Assembly: GCF_034092395.1 (NCBI RefSeq)
Contig: NZ_CP139301.1
Coordinates: forward strand, 1,302,001 to 1,366,000
DNA: 64,000 bases
From: Prochlorococcus sp. MIT 1307
GTDB taxonomy: Bacteria; Cyanobacteriota; Cyanobacteriia; PCC-6307; Cyanobiaceae
Direction: 5' to 3'
Positions 27,963-38,137 of the stretch are shown here, one piece after another. Made by a program: the position numbers and the translations under genes. The notes below the pieces were generated by a model. That model was not told where the DNA came from, ran no database searches, and saw nothing but the letters and a program-made list of their open reading frames with translations. How positions within the stretch are numbered: position 1 is the first letter of the stretch; every line of letters begins with the position of its first letter.

Positions 27963-29651
27963 GTGCTGGTCGGTTTACGCCTTCAGAATATCGCCTTACT
28001 GGATTGTCTAGAACTGACTTTTGAGGAAGGATTTACAGTTCTTACTGGTGAAACAGGGGCTGGGAAATCAATTCTTTTAGATGCTTTAGACGCTTTATTT
28101 GGAGGTAGTCAATCGGTTGCGTTAACTCGTTTGTTAAGCCCTGGTGCAAAGTACGGTCATATAGAAGCTTCCTTTTCAAGAAATGATTCAATTGATTCTT
28201 GGTTAAAAAATGAAGATTTTGATGCTGATGACAGTGATTTATTGATAAGCAGGGAATTGCGTTTAAAGGAAGGGCGTTTAATTAATCGGTGCAGGGTTAA
28301 TGGAGTTGTTATTAATCGTCATCAGATTGCGTCTCTTCGACCCTTATTGATTGATTTAACTGTTCAGGGCCAGACTCAACAGTTAGCTTCTACCACTAAT
28401 CAACTTGTTTGGTTAGATAGGTTGGGCTCTATTAGAGTAAAAGAAGCTTCAGACAAGGTTAAATGTAGTTGGCAAATTTGGCATCAAGCCTTTTTAGCAC
28501 TTGAGAAAGCCAAAATAGACTCGGATAAATTTAAAAAAGAATCAGAGGATTTAGAGAGTTTATTAGAAGAATTGGAAGATGCACAATTAGATGATCCTTT
28601 AGAAGATTCTAAACTGGAAAAAGAGCAAGATCGCTTAGTTCATGGTGTGAAACTGCGTGAAGGTCTGGAAGATTTGTTTTTCAAGCTTCAAGAAGGTTCC
28701 GACAACCATCCTTCTTTAGTTGATCAATTAGGAATCTCTTTAAATTTACTGAAGGACATGACTAAATTGGACTCTGATTTAATTGTTTATTTAAATAAAA
28801 CTTTTGATTTGCATTATAATTTAGAAAATCTAATTAGTGAACTAAAGCAATACAGCTCCATGTTGGAGACTGACTACTCCACTTTGGAGGAGGTTCAAGT
28901 AAGACTTTCTATTTTAAAGAAATTGCAGCGTCGCTATAATCTTACTTTGCCAGAATTGTTGGAACGTAGAGAAGAGTTGCGTCTTTCACAAAGGTCTAAT
29001 GATATTGAAAAATTACTCAAAAAATTAGCATTAGAAGAATCATTAGCCCGTGAAAAACGTGATCAAAATAATTGTGCATTAACAAAGATTCGTCAAGATG
29101 TAGCTTCTCAATTTGAGAATCACCTAATGAAATATTTGAGGCTTCTAGGGCTGTTAAATGTTCGTTTTGAGGTTCAATTCAATCCTTCTATGCCTAATGA
29201 GAAAGGTGCTGATACTGTGCAGTTTTTATTTTCTGCTAATCCAGGTCAAAATTTAGCGCCACTTATGGATGTTGCTTCAGGCGGTGAAATGTCTCGCTTT
29301 TTATTGGCTTTAAAAACAGTTTTATCCCAAGTAGATGGTTCAAGTACTTTGTTTTTTGATGAAATTGATGCAGGAGTTAGTGGCCGTGTCAGTGGAGCTA
29401 TTGCAACTGTTTTAAAGGATTTAGCCGGTTCTCGTCAGGTTTTTTGTGTGACACATCAACCTTTGGTAGCTGCAGTAGCGGATCATCATTTTCGGGTTGT
29501 TAAATCTGTAGAAAATGGAATAACAAATTCTCAAGTTATATCTCTTTCAAATTTAAAGGATCGTCAAACAGAATTAGCCGAGCTTGCAGGTGGGAATTTT
29601 GAAGAAGCTAGACTTTATGCAGCGAGTTTGTTGGAACAGCAAGCTGCCTAA
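27963..29651 (+). CDS. recN: DNA repair protein RecN
   Basis: An SMC-like ATPase for double-strand break repair. Head motifs are at both ends: Walker A in TGETGAGKSILLDAL near residue 30, and the signature DVASGGEMSRFLLAL with Walker B LFFDEIDAGVSG near residues 445-475. The middle is a long coiled coil (about 160-390). GTG 27963 is chosen because the product then begins with LVGLRLQNIALLD, where the family begins; a TTG four codons upstream is possible. It is followed 46 bases later by uvrA, so two repair genes are adjacent on the leading strand. Confidence 0.93.
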   Translation: MLVGLRLQNIALLDCLELTFEEGFTVLTGETGAGKSILLDALDALFGGSQSVALTRLLSPGAKYGHIEASFSRNDSIDSWLKNEDFDADDSDLLISRELRLKEGRLINRCRVNGVVINRHQIASLRPLLIDLTVQGQTQQLASTTNQLVWLDRLGSIRVKEASDKVKCSWQIWHQAFLALEKAKIDSDKFKKESEDLESLLEELEDAQLDDPLEDSKLEKEQDRLVHGVKLREGLEDLFFKLQEGSDNHPSLVDQLGISLNLLKDMTKLDSDLIVYLNKTFDLHYNLENLISELKQYSSMLETDYSTLEEVQVRLSILKKLQRRYNLTLPELLERREELRLSQRSNDIEKLLKKLALEESLAREKRDQNNCALTKIRQDVASQFENHLMKYLRLLGLLNVRFEVQFNPSMPNEKGADTVQFLFSANPGQNLAPLMDVASGGEMSRFLLALKTVLSQVDGSSTLFFDEIDAGVSGRVSGAIATVLKDLAGSRQVFCVTHQPLVAAVADHHFRVVKSVENGITNSQVISLSNLKDRQTELAELAGGNFEEARLYAASLLEQQAA

Positions 29652-29697
29652 AAGGTTCGCTATCTATTTAGACTGATAGGTTGATTCTTTATCTTCT

Positions 29698-32685
29698 ATG
29701 GTGCGCCCTAAAGGAAAGGAGATAGATAAGCGCTTGGGCGGTTCTACTACTTTGACTGGAGAGTTGTTAGAGGACGTCATCAGAGTTCGTGGTGCGAGAC
29801 AGCACAATCTGAAAAATATTGATTTAACCCTTCCACGAAATCAATTAGTTGTATTTACAGGAGTTAGTGGAAGTGGTAAGAGTTCATTGGCCTTTGACAC
29901 TATTTTTGCTGAAGGACAACGTCGGTATGTTGAAAGTCTTTCTGCTTATGCAAGACAGTTTTTAGGTCAGGTTGATAAACCTGATGTTGATGCCATTGAA
30001 GGCTTGTCTCCTGCTATATCCATTGATCAGAAATCTACGAGCCATAACCCACGTTCAACTGTTGGCACTGTCACTGAAATACAAGATTATCTACGTTTAT
30101 TGTTTGGTAGAGCTGGAGAGCCTCATTGTCCAGAATGTGAGCGACATATTCGACCTCAAACCATTGATGAGATGGTTGATCAAATTCTTACGCTCCCTGA
30201 AGGCACTCGTTATCAGTTACTTGCTCCTGTTGTAAGAGGAAAGAAAGGTACTCACAGTAAATTGTTGAGAGGCCTTGCTGCTGAAGGCTTTGCTCGCGTA
30301 CGTATTAATAAAGAGGTTCGAGACTTATCAGATAATATTGAACTTGATAAGAACCATTCTCATACTATTGAAGTAGTTGTTGATCGCTTAATTGCTAGAG
30401 AGGGTATTCAGGAGAGATTGACCGATTCATTACGCACTGCTTTGAAACGTGGAGAAGGATTGGCATCTGTTGAAGTAGTGCCTAAAGCAAATGAAATGTT
30501 GCCTAATGGAGTAGATCGCGAAAGATTGTATTCAGAAAATTTTGCTTGCCCTGAACATGGAGCAGTAATTGAGGAGCTTTCTCCAAGATTGTTTTCTTTT
30601 AATAGTCCATATGGTGCTTGTTCTGATTGTCATGGCATTGGCCATCTTAGAAAGTTCACGATGGAAAGAGTTATTCCTGATCCATCTTTACCTGTGTATT
30701 CTGCCGTTGCTCCTTGGAGTGATAAAGATAACTCATATTATTTTTCGTTATTGTATTCTGTTGGAGAAGCCTTTGGTTTTGAGATAAAAACTCCTTGGAA
30801 TCAATTAAGCAAAGAACAACAAAAGATTTTGCTTCATGGAAGTATTGAACCCATTCTTATACAGGCGGATAGTAGATATAAAAAGACTACCGGATATTCG
30901 AGGCCTTTTGAAGGGATTTTGCCAACTTTAGAAAGACAATTAAAGGAAGCTAATGGTGAATCAGTTCGTCAGAAATTAGAGAAATATTTAGAATTAGTGC
31001 CTTGCCCTAGTTGTGCAGGAAAAAGATTACGTGCAGAAGCTTTAGCAGTAAAAATAGGCCCGTTTAGTATTTCTGATCTAACATCAATAAGTGTTGATGA
31101 AACACTTAACGCGATAGAAATGTTAATGGGCGTTGGAGTTGCGGAGGGCTCTGCTCCACTTTTAACATCAAGACAAATGCAAATTGGAGATTTAGTTTTA
31201 AAAGAAATAAGATTGAGACTTCGCTTTTTGTTAGATGTGGGACTTGATTATTTGAGTTTAGATAGACCTGCAATGACTTTGTCTGGAGGAGAAGCCCAAC
31301 GCATACGTTTGGCGACTCAAATTGGTGCAGGATTAACAGGAGTTCTTTATGTATTAGATGAACCTAGTATTGGTTTGCATCAAAGAGATAATGATCGCTT
31401 ATTAGCCACACTCAAACGATTGCGAGACCTTGGTAATACTTTGGTTGTTGTAGAACATGATGAGGAAACTATTCGGGCTGCAGATTATTTAGTAGATATT
31501 GGGCCTGGTGCAGGTGTGCATGGTGGTGAGATTGTTGCTCAAGGATCTTTTGATCAATTGCTGACTGTTAAAAATTCTCTGACAGGTCAATATTTAAATG
31601 GTAGTCGTTTTATTCCAACTCCAAAAAAACGACGAGAGGGAGGTAAGAGAAAATTGCGTTTAATTGATTGTGATTTGAATAATCTCAAAAATATTAATGT
31701 TGATTTACCGCTTGGTAGATTAATTGCAGTTACAGGGGTTAGTGGAAGTGGAAAAAGTACTTTAATTAATGAGTTATTACACCCTGCTTTGAACCATAGT
31801 TTAGGATTAAAAGTGCCTTTTCCAAAAGGTCTTGGTGAGTTGAGAGGTATACAAGCAATTGATAAGGTCATTGTTATTGATCAATCTCCTATAGGTAGGA
31901 CACCACGTTCTAATCCTGCAACTTATACGGGTGCTTTTGATCCAATAAGACAAATATTTGCTGCTTCAATCGAAGCTAAGGCTAGGGGTTATCAGGTAGG
32001 ACAGTTTAGTTTTAATGTAAAAGGAGGTCGTTGTGAAGCTTGTCGAGGCCAAGGAGTAAATGTAATTGAAATGAATTTTTTACCTGATGTTTATGTGCAG
32101 TGTGAGGTATGCAAAGGTGCACGGTTTAATAGAGAAACATTACAAGTGAGATATAAGGGTTTTTCAATAGCAGATGTTTTAGAGATGACTGTTGAACAGG
32201 CTGCAGATGTTTTCTCTGCAATACCTCAAGCTGCTGATCGATTACGTACTTTGGTAGACGTAGGGCTTGGTTATGTCAAGTTGGGTCAACCTGCACCTAC
32301 TCTTTCTGGAGGTGAGGCGCAGAGAGTAAAGCTTGCAACTGAGTTGTCACGTCGAGCGACTGGTAAAACTCTTTATCTCATTGATGAGCCGACTACTGGC
32401 CTTAGTTTTTTTGATGTTCATAAATTAATGGATGTTATTCAACGGTTAGTTGATAAAGGAAATTCGATAATTGTGATTGAACATAATCTTGATGTGATTA
32501 GATGCTCTGATTGGATTATTGATTTAGGGCCAGAAGGAGGAGATCGTGGAGGTGAAATTATTGTTGAAGGAACCCCTGAAGAAGTTTCTGAGCATCCTAC
32601 GAGTCATACTGCTCGTTATCTAAAAAAAGTTTTAGCTCACCATTTGTGTAAATCTTCTACTAATGATCCATTAGAAGTTTCTTAA
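29698..32685 (+). CDS. uvrA: Excinuclease ABC subunit A
   Basis: The damage-recognition subunit of nucleotide excision repair, 995 residues, somewhat longer than the usual 940-970, mainly through an N-terminal extension. Two ABC ATPase modules are visible: GVSGSGKSSLAFDTIFAEGQ and later GVSGSGKSTLIN, with signature motifs MTLSGGEAQRIRLATQIG and TLSGGEAQRVKLATELS. Zinc-binding cysteines appear in CPECERH, in CPSCAGKRL and in the pair CEACRGQG / CEVCKGARF. ATG 29698 is immediately followed by a GTG, so the exact start is not certain by one codon. Confidence 0.97.
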   Translation: MVRPKGKEIDKRLGGSTTLTGELLEDVIRVRGARQHNLKNIDLTLPRNQLVVFTGVSGSGKSSLAFDTIFAEGQRRYVESLSAYARQFLGQVDKPDVDAIEGLSPAISIDQKSTSHNPRSTVGTVTEIQDYLRLLFGRAGEPHCPECERHIRPQTIDEMVDQILTLPEGTRYQLLAPVVRGKKGTHSKLLRGLAAEGFARVRINKEVRDLSDNIELDKNHSHTIEVVVDRLIAREGIQERLTDSLRTALKRGEGLASVEVVPKANEMLPNGVDRERLYSENFACPEHGAVIEELSPRLFSFNSPYGACSDCHGIGHLRKFTMERVIPDPSLPVYSAVAPWSDKDNSYYFSLLYSVGEAFGFEIKTPWNQLSKEQQKILLHGSIEPILIQADSRYKKTTGYSRPFEGILPTLERQLKEANGESVRQKLEKYLELVPCPSCAGKRLRAEALAVKIGPFSISDLTSISVDETLNAIEMLMGVGVAEGSAPLLTSRQMQIGDLVLKEIRLRLRFLLDVGLDYLSLDRPAMTLSGGEAQRIRLATQIGAGLTGVLYVLDEPSIGLHQRDNDRLLATLKRLRDLGNTLVVVEHDEETIRAADYLVDIGPGAGVHGGEIVAQGSFDQLLTVKNSLTGQYLNGSRFIPTPKKRREGGKRKLRLIDCDLNNLKNINVDLPLGRLIAVTGVSGSGKSTLINELLHPALNHSLGLKVPFPKGLGELRGIQAIDKVIVIDQSPIGRTPRSNPATYTGAFDPIRQIFAASIEAKARGYQVGQFSFNVKGGRCEACRGQGVNVIEMNFLPDVYVQCEVCKGARFNRETLQVRYKGFSIADVLEMTVEQAADVFSAIPQAADRLRTLVDVGLGYVKLGQPAPTLSGGEAQRVKLATELSRRATGKTLYLIDEPTTGLSFFDVHKLMDVIQRLVDKGNSIIVIEHNLDVIRCSDWIIDLGPEGGDRGGEIIVEGTPEEVSEHPTSHTARYLKKVLAHHLCKSSTNDPLEVS

Positions 32686-32957
32686 GTAGATTGAGAGAGA
32701 TTTTTTGTTTGGCAGAAGATTTTCCTCAAACCTAAATGGACATATATTTCATGATTTGTTTATATTTCAAGCCTTTTGAGGGTGGTTTTCTTTGCATTTC
32801 TCCATAATTTGTTTGGAAGATTTAAGGACTTTAAAGGTTAAAAGCCCTTTTCTTGCAGTCAATTTGGCAAAATCCTAAAAAATTGTTTTTGATTTTATAA
32901 GTCTTTCTTTAGGTTTGTGAGGCTAAAAATCTCCTAAAAGCTCCTTCAACTCCTCAT

Positions 32958-32963
32958 AGGAGG
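32958..32963 (+). promoter_or_regulatory. Ribosome binding site of the sucrose-phosphate synthase gene
   Basis: A perfect AGGAGG, unusual in this window where most genes lack a clear site. It stands 11 bases before ATG 32975 but only two before the upstream GTG 32966, which favours the ATG. Confidence 0.7.
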
Positions 32964-32974
32964 TTGTGAATGAT

Positions 32975-35095
32975 ATGGGCTTCAAGCTTCTCCATCTGAA
33001 CCTACATGGTTTGATCAGGGCTCATGATTTGGAGTTAGGTCGAGATGCTGATACAGGAGGGCAAACACTTTATGTTTTAGAGCTGGTTAAGGGATTGGCC
33101 TCTCGTCCAGAAGTTGATCAAGTTGATTTAGTAACAAGGTTGATTCAGGATCGTCGAATTTCTGCTGATTATTCTCAGCCAATAGAAGTCATTGCTCCTG
33201 GGGCCAATATTCTTAGGTTTCCTTTTGGTCCTAAACGATATCTGCGTAAGGAGCTTTTATGGCCTTATTTGGATGATTTAGCTGATCAGTTAGTTTCTAA
33301 GCTTTCTTCGGAAGAGCAACGTCCTGATTGGATACATGCACATTATGCAGATGCTGGATATGTAGGCTCTTTGGTAACTAGACGTTTAGGCATACCGTTT
33401 GTTTTTACAGGACATTCACTCGGCCGGGAGAAACAACGTCAGCTGATAGCTGCTGGTATTGATCATGATCAAATTGAACAGTCTTATTCGATTAGTCGTA
33501 GAATTGATGCTGAGGAATTAGCCTTAGCTCATTCAAATTTAGTAATCACCAGTACTCGTCAAGAAGCTGAACATCAATATAAGAGATATGGTAATTATGT
33601 TAATGAGAAAGCCAAGGTAGTTCCTCCTGGGGTTGATGCAACTCGCTTTCATTCAATTCAATCTGATTCTGAAATTAAAACTGTTGATAAATTGTTGTCT
33701 TCTTTTTTGAGACACCCTGAGCTACCACCACTTTTAACTATTTCTAGGGCGGTTCGAAGAAAAAATATTCCTGCTTTGGTTGAGGCTTATGGTCGATCAC
33801 CTGTACTACGTCAAAGACATAACCTTGTGCTTGTTCTTGGTTGTAGAGAAGATCCTCGTCAGTTAGAGAAGCAACAACGTGAGGTGTTCCAGCAGATTTT
33901 TGATTTAGTTGATCGTTATGACCTTTATGGTCAGGTTGCATATCCTAAACATCATCGACGGGATCAAATTCCTGCAATTTATAGATGGGCGGCTCATCGC
34001 CGTGGTTTATTTGTGAACTCTGCGCTTACTGAGCCATTTGGCTTGACTTTGTTAGAAGCTGCAGCGTGTGGTTTGCCTATGGTGGCAACTGATGATGGTG
34101 GGCCAAGGGATATTTTAGCTCGTTGTAAAAATGGCTTATTAGCAGATGTAACTGATTTAGAATCACTTCAAGACTCGCTTGAGGAAGGTGGTTCAGACTC
34201 TCATAAGTGGGAGCGATGGAGTCAAAATGGCATTGAGGGTGTAAGTAGACATTTCAGTTGGGATGCTCATGTTTGTAATTATCTTGCATTGATGCAAGAC
34301 CAATTGAAATCGTTTAATTCTTGTAGTCGTGTTCTCCAAGAAGATCAAAAGAATAGTCCATTAGGAGAACGCTTGTTAATTCTTGATTTAGATAGCGATT
34401 TGGAGCTTGCAGATACAAATAGTTTGATAACATTAAGGCAAAGTTTAAAAACTTTTGGCCTAGAAAAACAAAACAAAATAGGAGTTTTGACTGGTCGCTC
34501 ACTGAAAGCAGCACGTAAACGTTATTCGGAACTTCATTTACCAGAAGTTACTGTTTGGATTTGTTGTGCTGGTACAGAAATTTATTATGGCAAAGAAGAG
34601 CAATCCGATCTTTTTTGGCAATCTTCTATAGGAGTTGATTGGGATCGTTCTGGAGTTGAACTAGCTTTGTCAGCTCTTAAAGATCATTTAAAACCTCAAG
34701 AAAGACAACATCAAAGTAATTACAAGATTAGTTATTTATTAAGAAAACCTAATGTCGCTATTCTACCTTTGGTTAGAAAGAGATTAAGACAGCAAAGTCA
34801 GGCTGCACTTCCCTACTTGCGATGTCATTGGTATTTAGATGTTATTCCGTTGAGGGCGTCTCGTACAGAAGCTATTCGGCATCTTGCAATTCGTTGGGGT
34901 TTGCCTTTGGAGAAGATTTTTGTTGTAGCTAGTCAACAAGGCGATGCGGAATTAGGACGTGGTTTAACCTCTGCTGTTGTACCTTTCGAACATGATCCAT
35001 CTTTAGATGAATTACGTTCACAGCAGCGTGTTTTTTTTGCTTCTAGTTCAAAGAATAGTTTTTTAGATGGATTGAAATATTATCGGCTTTTTTAA
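32975..35095 (+). CDS. sps: Sucrose-phosphate synthase with C-terminal HAD-like domain
   Basis: Makes sucrose-6-phosphate from UDP-glucose and fructose-6-phosphate. The GT-B glycosyltransferase covers about residues 1-460, starting with FKLLHLNLHGLIR, then GRDADTGGQTLYVLELV, GHSLGREKQRQL and the donor-site segment ALTEPFGLTLLEAAACG. A HAD-type domain follows (about 470-706). Its motif I is LILDLDSDLEL, so the DxD is kept but not the following Thr, and the late motif reads ASQQGDAELGRG instead of GDSGND; it may be inactive. Sucrose is a compatible solute and metabolite in marine picocyanobacteria. The 289-base gap upstream holds the promoter region and nothing else I recognise. Confidence 0.92.
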   Translation: MGFKLLHLNLHGLIRAHDLELGRDADTGGQTLYVLELVKGLASRPEVDQVDLVTRLIQDRRISADYSQPIEVIAPGANILRFPFGPKRYLRKELLWPYLDDLADQLVSKLSSEEQRPDWIHAHYADAGYVGSLVTRRLGIPFVFTGHSLGREKQRQLIAAGIDHDQIEQSYSISRRIDAEELALAHSNLVITSTRQEAEHQYKRYGNYVNEKAKVVPPGVDATRFHSIQSDSEIKTVDKLLSSFLRHPELPPLLTISRAVRRKNIPALVEAYGRSPVLRQRHNLVLVLGCREDPRQLEKQQREVFQQIFDLVDRYDLYGQVAYPKHHRRDQIPAIYRWAAHRRGLFVNSALTEPFGLTLLEAAACGLPMVATDDGGPRDILARCKNGLLADVTDLESLQDSLEEGGSDSHKWERWSQNGIEGVSRHFSWDAHVCNYLALMQDQLKSFNSCSRVLQEDQKNSPLGERLLILDLDSDLELADTNSLITLRQSLKTFGLEKQNKIGVLTGRSLKAARKRYSELHLPEVTVWICCAGTEIYYGKEEQSDLFWQSSIGVDWDRSGVELALSALKDHLKPQERQHQSNYKISYLLRKPNVAILPLVRKRLRQQSQAALPYLRCHWYLDVIPLRASRTEAIRHLAIRWGLPLEKIFVVASQQGDAELGRGLTSAVVPFEHDPSLDELRSQQRVFFASSSKNSFLDGLKYYRLF

Positions 35096-35096
35096 A

Positions 35097-36278
35097 TTAA
35101 TCGGAATTAATGTTTCCTTGAATTACTTCAATGTTTTTAGCTGCACGGTCTGCCTTACTTCTGGCTTTCTCAATAGTTTCGTCGAATGCTACTGTTACAC
35201 CCATTCGCCGTCCTTTTCTTGCATTAGGCTTGCCAAATATAAAAACCTTGGTGTTTTTTTCTGATAGTGCTTTATCTATACCTTTATAAGAAACATTAGA
35301 ATAAATATCTTGAGATAAGATTACCCTACTTGCAGCTGCTTTTTGATGAGTAATTTCTGGAATTGGAAGCCCAAGAATTGCTCTAAGATGCAGTTCAAAT
35401 TCATTCATATTTTGGCTAATTAGAGTTACTAAGCCTGTGTCATGAGGCCTAGGGGATAATTCTGAAAAAATGACTTCATCTTGAGAAATAAAAAATTCAA
35501 CTCCGAATAATCCAACCCCACCAAGATTATCTGTGATAAGTTTTGCTATTGATTGTGCTTTTTTTAGATGTTTTTCATTTAGCTCTGCGGGTTGCCAGCT
35601 GCATTGATAGTCTCCATTATATTGTTCATGACCAATAGGTGAACAATATACTGTTGATCCATTATTTAAACGAATTGTAAGTAAAGTAATTTCTAGTTCA
35701 AATTTTATAAATTCTTCTATAATTACAAGAGTTGATTTTCCTCTAGCTCCTTGGATGGCATTTTGAAAGGCCTGTTCAAGATCAATTTCTTTTTTTACTA
35801 AGCTTTGACCTTTACCAGAAGAGCTCATTGCAGGCTTAATAAATACTGGGTATCCAATATTTTTTGCCGCCTTAAATAGTTCATTTTTGTTAGAAGCATA
35901 TGCAAATTTTGCTGTTTTTACCCCTAATTCTTTAGATGCTAAGTTTCTGATTTTCTCGCGATTCATAGTGATTGCTGTTGCCCTAGCTGTTGGAATAATT
36001 TGTATTCCATCTTCTTCAAGTTCTTTTAATGAATCAACTGCTAGGGCTTCGATTTCAGGAATAACAATATCTGGATTGTATTGACGGATTTTGTCTTTTA
36101 AGATTTTTGGGTCGCTCATATCTAATACCTCTTTCAGATCAGCAACTTGCATAGCTGGAGCATTTTTATACCGATCACAAGCAATTACTTTGCATCCCAA
36201 CCTTTGAGCTGCAATAGCAACCTCTTTGCCTAGTTCTCCACTGCCAAGGAGCATTAATGTTTTTGGAAGTATGTTCAT
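35097..36278 (-). CDS. purT: Formate-dependent GAR transformylase (phosphoribosylglycinamide formyltransferase 2)
   Basis: An ATP-grasp enzyme of 393 residues that forms formyl-GAR from GAR, formate and ATP in purine synthesis. It begins with the nucleotide-fold MLLGSGELGKEVAIAAQRLG, has the ATP-grasp core in YPVFIKPAMSSSGKGQS and the metal-binding region FGVEFFISQDEVIFSELSPR with PHDTG. It lies on the lagging strand, convergent with sps, whose stop is one base away. The two genes have no terminator between them that I can see. Confidence 0.95.
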   Translation of the reverse strand: MNILPKTLMLLGSGELGKEVAIAAQRLGCKVIACDRYKNAPAMQVADLKEVLDMSDPKILKDKIRQYNPDIVIPEIEALAVDSLKELEEDGIQIIPTARATAITMNREKIRNLASKELGVKTAKFAYASNKNELFKAAKNIGYPVFIKPAMSSSGKGQSLVKKEIDLEQAFQNAIQGARGKSTLVIIEEFIKFELEITLLTIRLNNGSTVYCSPIGHEQYNGDYQCSWQPAELNEKHLKKAQSIAKLITDNLGGVGLFGVEFFISQDEVIFSELSPRPHDTGLVTLISQNMNEFELHLRAILGLPIPEITHQKAAASRVILSQDIYSNVSYKGIDKALSEKNTKVFIFGKPNARKGRRMGVTVAFDETIEKARSKADRAAKNIEVIQGNINSD

Positions 36279-36342
36279 GACAAAAGAGAGATAACTTTAC
36301 TTTTAGGAAATTGGAATAACATAAACATATGTGTTGATTTCC

Positions 36343-36621
36343 TTAACTGCTTTCTAAGGTGTAATTAGATTTGTCAATTTCAGCTTCAGAGATCAAAGTA
36401 AGTTGTCGAACAGGAGGCTCTTCATTTATGAACCCCCATGATTTGAAGATTTTTGGATCTGGGTGACTAATGAGTTGAATATTTTTTCTTTTTTTTAATC
36501 TAAAACCCTGTTGAGCCATTTTTCGCATAAGTTTTGCTGACTCTTCAAAACGAGAAGCCATAGCTTCTAAACTTGCACAATCACTAGTAAGTCCAGTTTC
36601 TTTCCATGTGAAGTAGCTCAT
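36343..36621 (-). CDS. Small conserved-type protein of unknown function
   Basis: A protein of 92 residues beginning MSYFTWKETGLTSDCASLEAM, with a helical ASRFEESAKLMRKMAQQGF stretch and a basic RLKKRK patch around residue 43. There is no signal peptide or membrane segment. I recognise no domain. It is 12 bases after mraY on the same strand, so co-transcription is likely, and coding composition matches its neighbours. The length and the complete ATG-to-stop frame argue for a real gene. Confidence 0.7.
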   Translation of the reverse strand: MSYFTWKETGLTSDCASLEAMASRFEESAKLMRKMAQQGFRLKKRKNIQLISHPDPKIFKSWGFINEEPPVRQLTLISEAEIDKSNYTLESS

Positions 36622-36633
36622 TGTATATATTTT

Positions 36634-37755
36634 TTAGGGAGTAGGGCGTAAAAGCAGCCCAATGAGTACTAATCCTAAAGTCACTAACCAAAAATTTCTC
36701 ACTATTAGTCTTTCATTGTTTCCAGCTAATTCGTAATGATGGTGAAGTGGAGCCATCTTAAATACTCGATTACCTTTGCCAGCGATTTGTTTTGTCAGTT
36801 TAAAAACCCATACTTGAATAATTACAGAGAGGGATTCAATAAGAAACACACCGCCCATAATTAGGAGTGCCCATAAACTATTTGATAGAAGTGCAACTCC
36901 AGATAAAGCTGCTCCTATTGCGAGAGAACCTGTATCTCCCATGAATACTTTAGCTGGGTTTCGATTGTGAAAAAGAAAGCCAAGCCATGCTCCTGCCATG
37001 GCCATACAAAAACATATAATGATTGGGTTATTTGGGTTGTCGCGAAGTATCAGTTGAATAGCTAAGCCAGTAAATACCAATGCACTACATCCGCTTGCAA
37101 GACCATCAAGGCCATCAGTGAGATTAGTGGCGTTACTTTCTGCTAGCAATACAAAAAGTGCAAGAGGCCAGACCCAAATCCCAATATCAAGAGAGATGTC
37201 AGAAAATAAATAGATTTTGGTATTTATCCATTCTTGCCAGCTTGCCCAATTTAGAAAAAGGATTCCTGTAATGGCCTGAAGAGCAAGTTTCTCTTTTGCT
37301 TTTAGCCCAGCGTTTCTATTCATTGTTAGGCTGCGCCAATCGTCAAGAGCACCTATTAGCATGAAGGCTAGAGTTAAGAAACTAATAGCTAAAAGTTGTT
37401 GCTTGTTTGACCCATTAATTGGGATTGAATTCCCAATTATTAGAGCAATAGGTATTATTAAAATTCCACCCATTGTTGGTGTTCCAGATTTTTTGTAATG
37501 TTTTTGTGGCCCTTCTTCTCTTATGATTTGTTTTAATTTGAGAGCTCTTAATTTTGGGATTCCATAGTGACAGATTATTAGTGAAATTAATGTTGATAGG
37601 AATAGTGGCAGGCTAAGTAAATTGGTTGACAAATAGTAGTCTGTTGAAAAACTTGCTGCAAATATTAGGCTAGTTAGTAAGGCTGAAGAAACTTTTCCAT
37701 CAGTCTTGTCCTTTTTGATTTTTATCTTAGTGGTATGGTTATTTGAATTCCTCAA
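36634..37755 (-). CDS. mraY: Phospho-N-acetylmuramoyl-pentapeptide transferase
   Basis: An integral membrane enzyme with about ten hydrophobic segments that transfers phospho-MurNAc-pentapeptide to undecaprenyl phosphate, forming lipid I. Diagnostic motifs: [13 protein letters not shown] near residue 88, the DDWRS loop, [27 protein letters not shown] and the HHHYEL near the C-terminus. It has 373 residues; the first 25 are polar and basic. The start appears to be TTG 37755, since no ATG or GTG is in frame before the first membrane segment. It is divergent in position from murB at the window start, so wall genes are scattered. Confidence 0.95.
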   Translation of the reverse strand: MRNSNNHTTKIKIKKDKTDGKVSSALLTSLIFAASFSTDYYLSTNLLSLPLFLSTLISLIICHYGIPKLRALKLKQIIREEGPQKHYKKSGTPTMGGILIIPIALIIGNSIPINGSNKQQLLAISFLTLAFMLIGALDDWRSLTMNRNAGLKAKEKLALQAITGILFLNWASWQEWINTKIYLFSDISLDIGIWVWPLALFVLLAESNATNLTDGLDGLASGCSALVFTGLAIQLILRDNPNNPIIICFCMAMAGAWLGFLFHNRNPAKVFMGDTGSLAIGAALSGVALLSNSLWALLIMGGVFLIESLSVIIQVWVFKLTKQIAGKGNRVFKMAPLHHHYELAGNNERLIVRNFWLVTLGLVLIGLLLRPTP

Positions 37756-37810
37756 GGCAAAGATTTAGGTTGTCTTAGTAATTAGTTGATTAACAAATAA
37801 CTAAGCAAGC

Positions 37811-38086
37811 TTAGTCTTCCCAATTTTCTTCGGTTTGCTCATCATCAGTCTTGTAATCTTCTTTTTCTCCCATCAAAGCTGATAATTCTTCTTCTTCTAC
37901 AGTGCTGACTTCTTGAGAAGCTGATTCTTCATCCGCAATGAGTCTTCCACTGGCTTCTAGCCAGGTCAATAAATCCGGTTCCTCCCTTAATGGCAAGATC
38001 GGAGCGGGTTCTGTTCTTCCGTAACGTGTGAGGGCAGGGTTGATGCCGTCGAGTGAACTAAGGTCCACTTTTTCGAGGGCGCTCAT
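37811..38086 (-). CDS. DUF3134 family acidic protein
   Basis: A protein of 91 residues. The conserved part is NPALTRYGRTEPAPILPL and LLTWLEASGRLI, which I recognise as the cyanobacterial DUF3134 pattern. The last 40 residues are almost entirely Glu, Asp and Ser. The function is unknown. It starts 51 bases from the divergent small membrane protein gene, so a shared promoter region is likely, and it stands 55 bases upstream of mraY. Confidence 0.75.
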   Translation of the reverse strand: MSALEKVDLSSLDGINPALTRYGRTEPAPILPLREEPDLLTWLEASGRLIADEESASQEVSTVEEEELSALMGEKEDYKTDDEQTEENWED

Positions 38087-38137
38087 TAGTAAGGATTTAA
38101 AACCAATTACTCAACATAATGCATTGAGATCTCTTTT

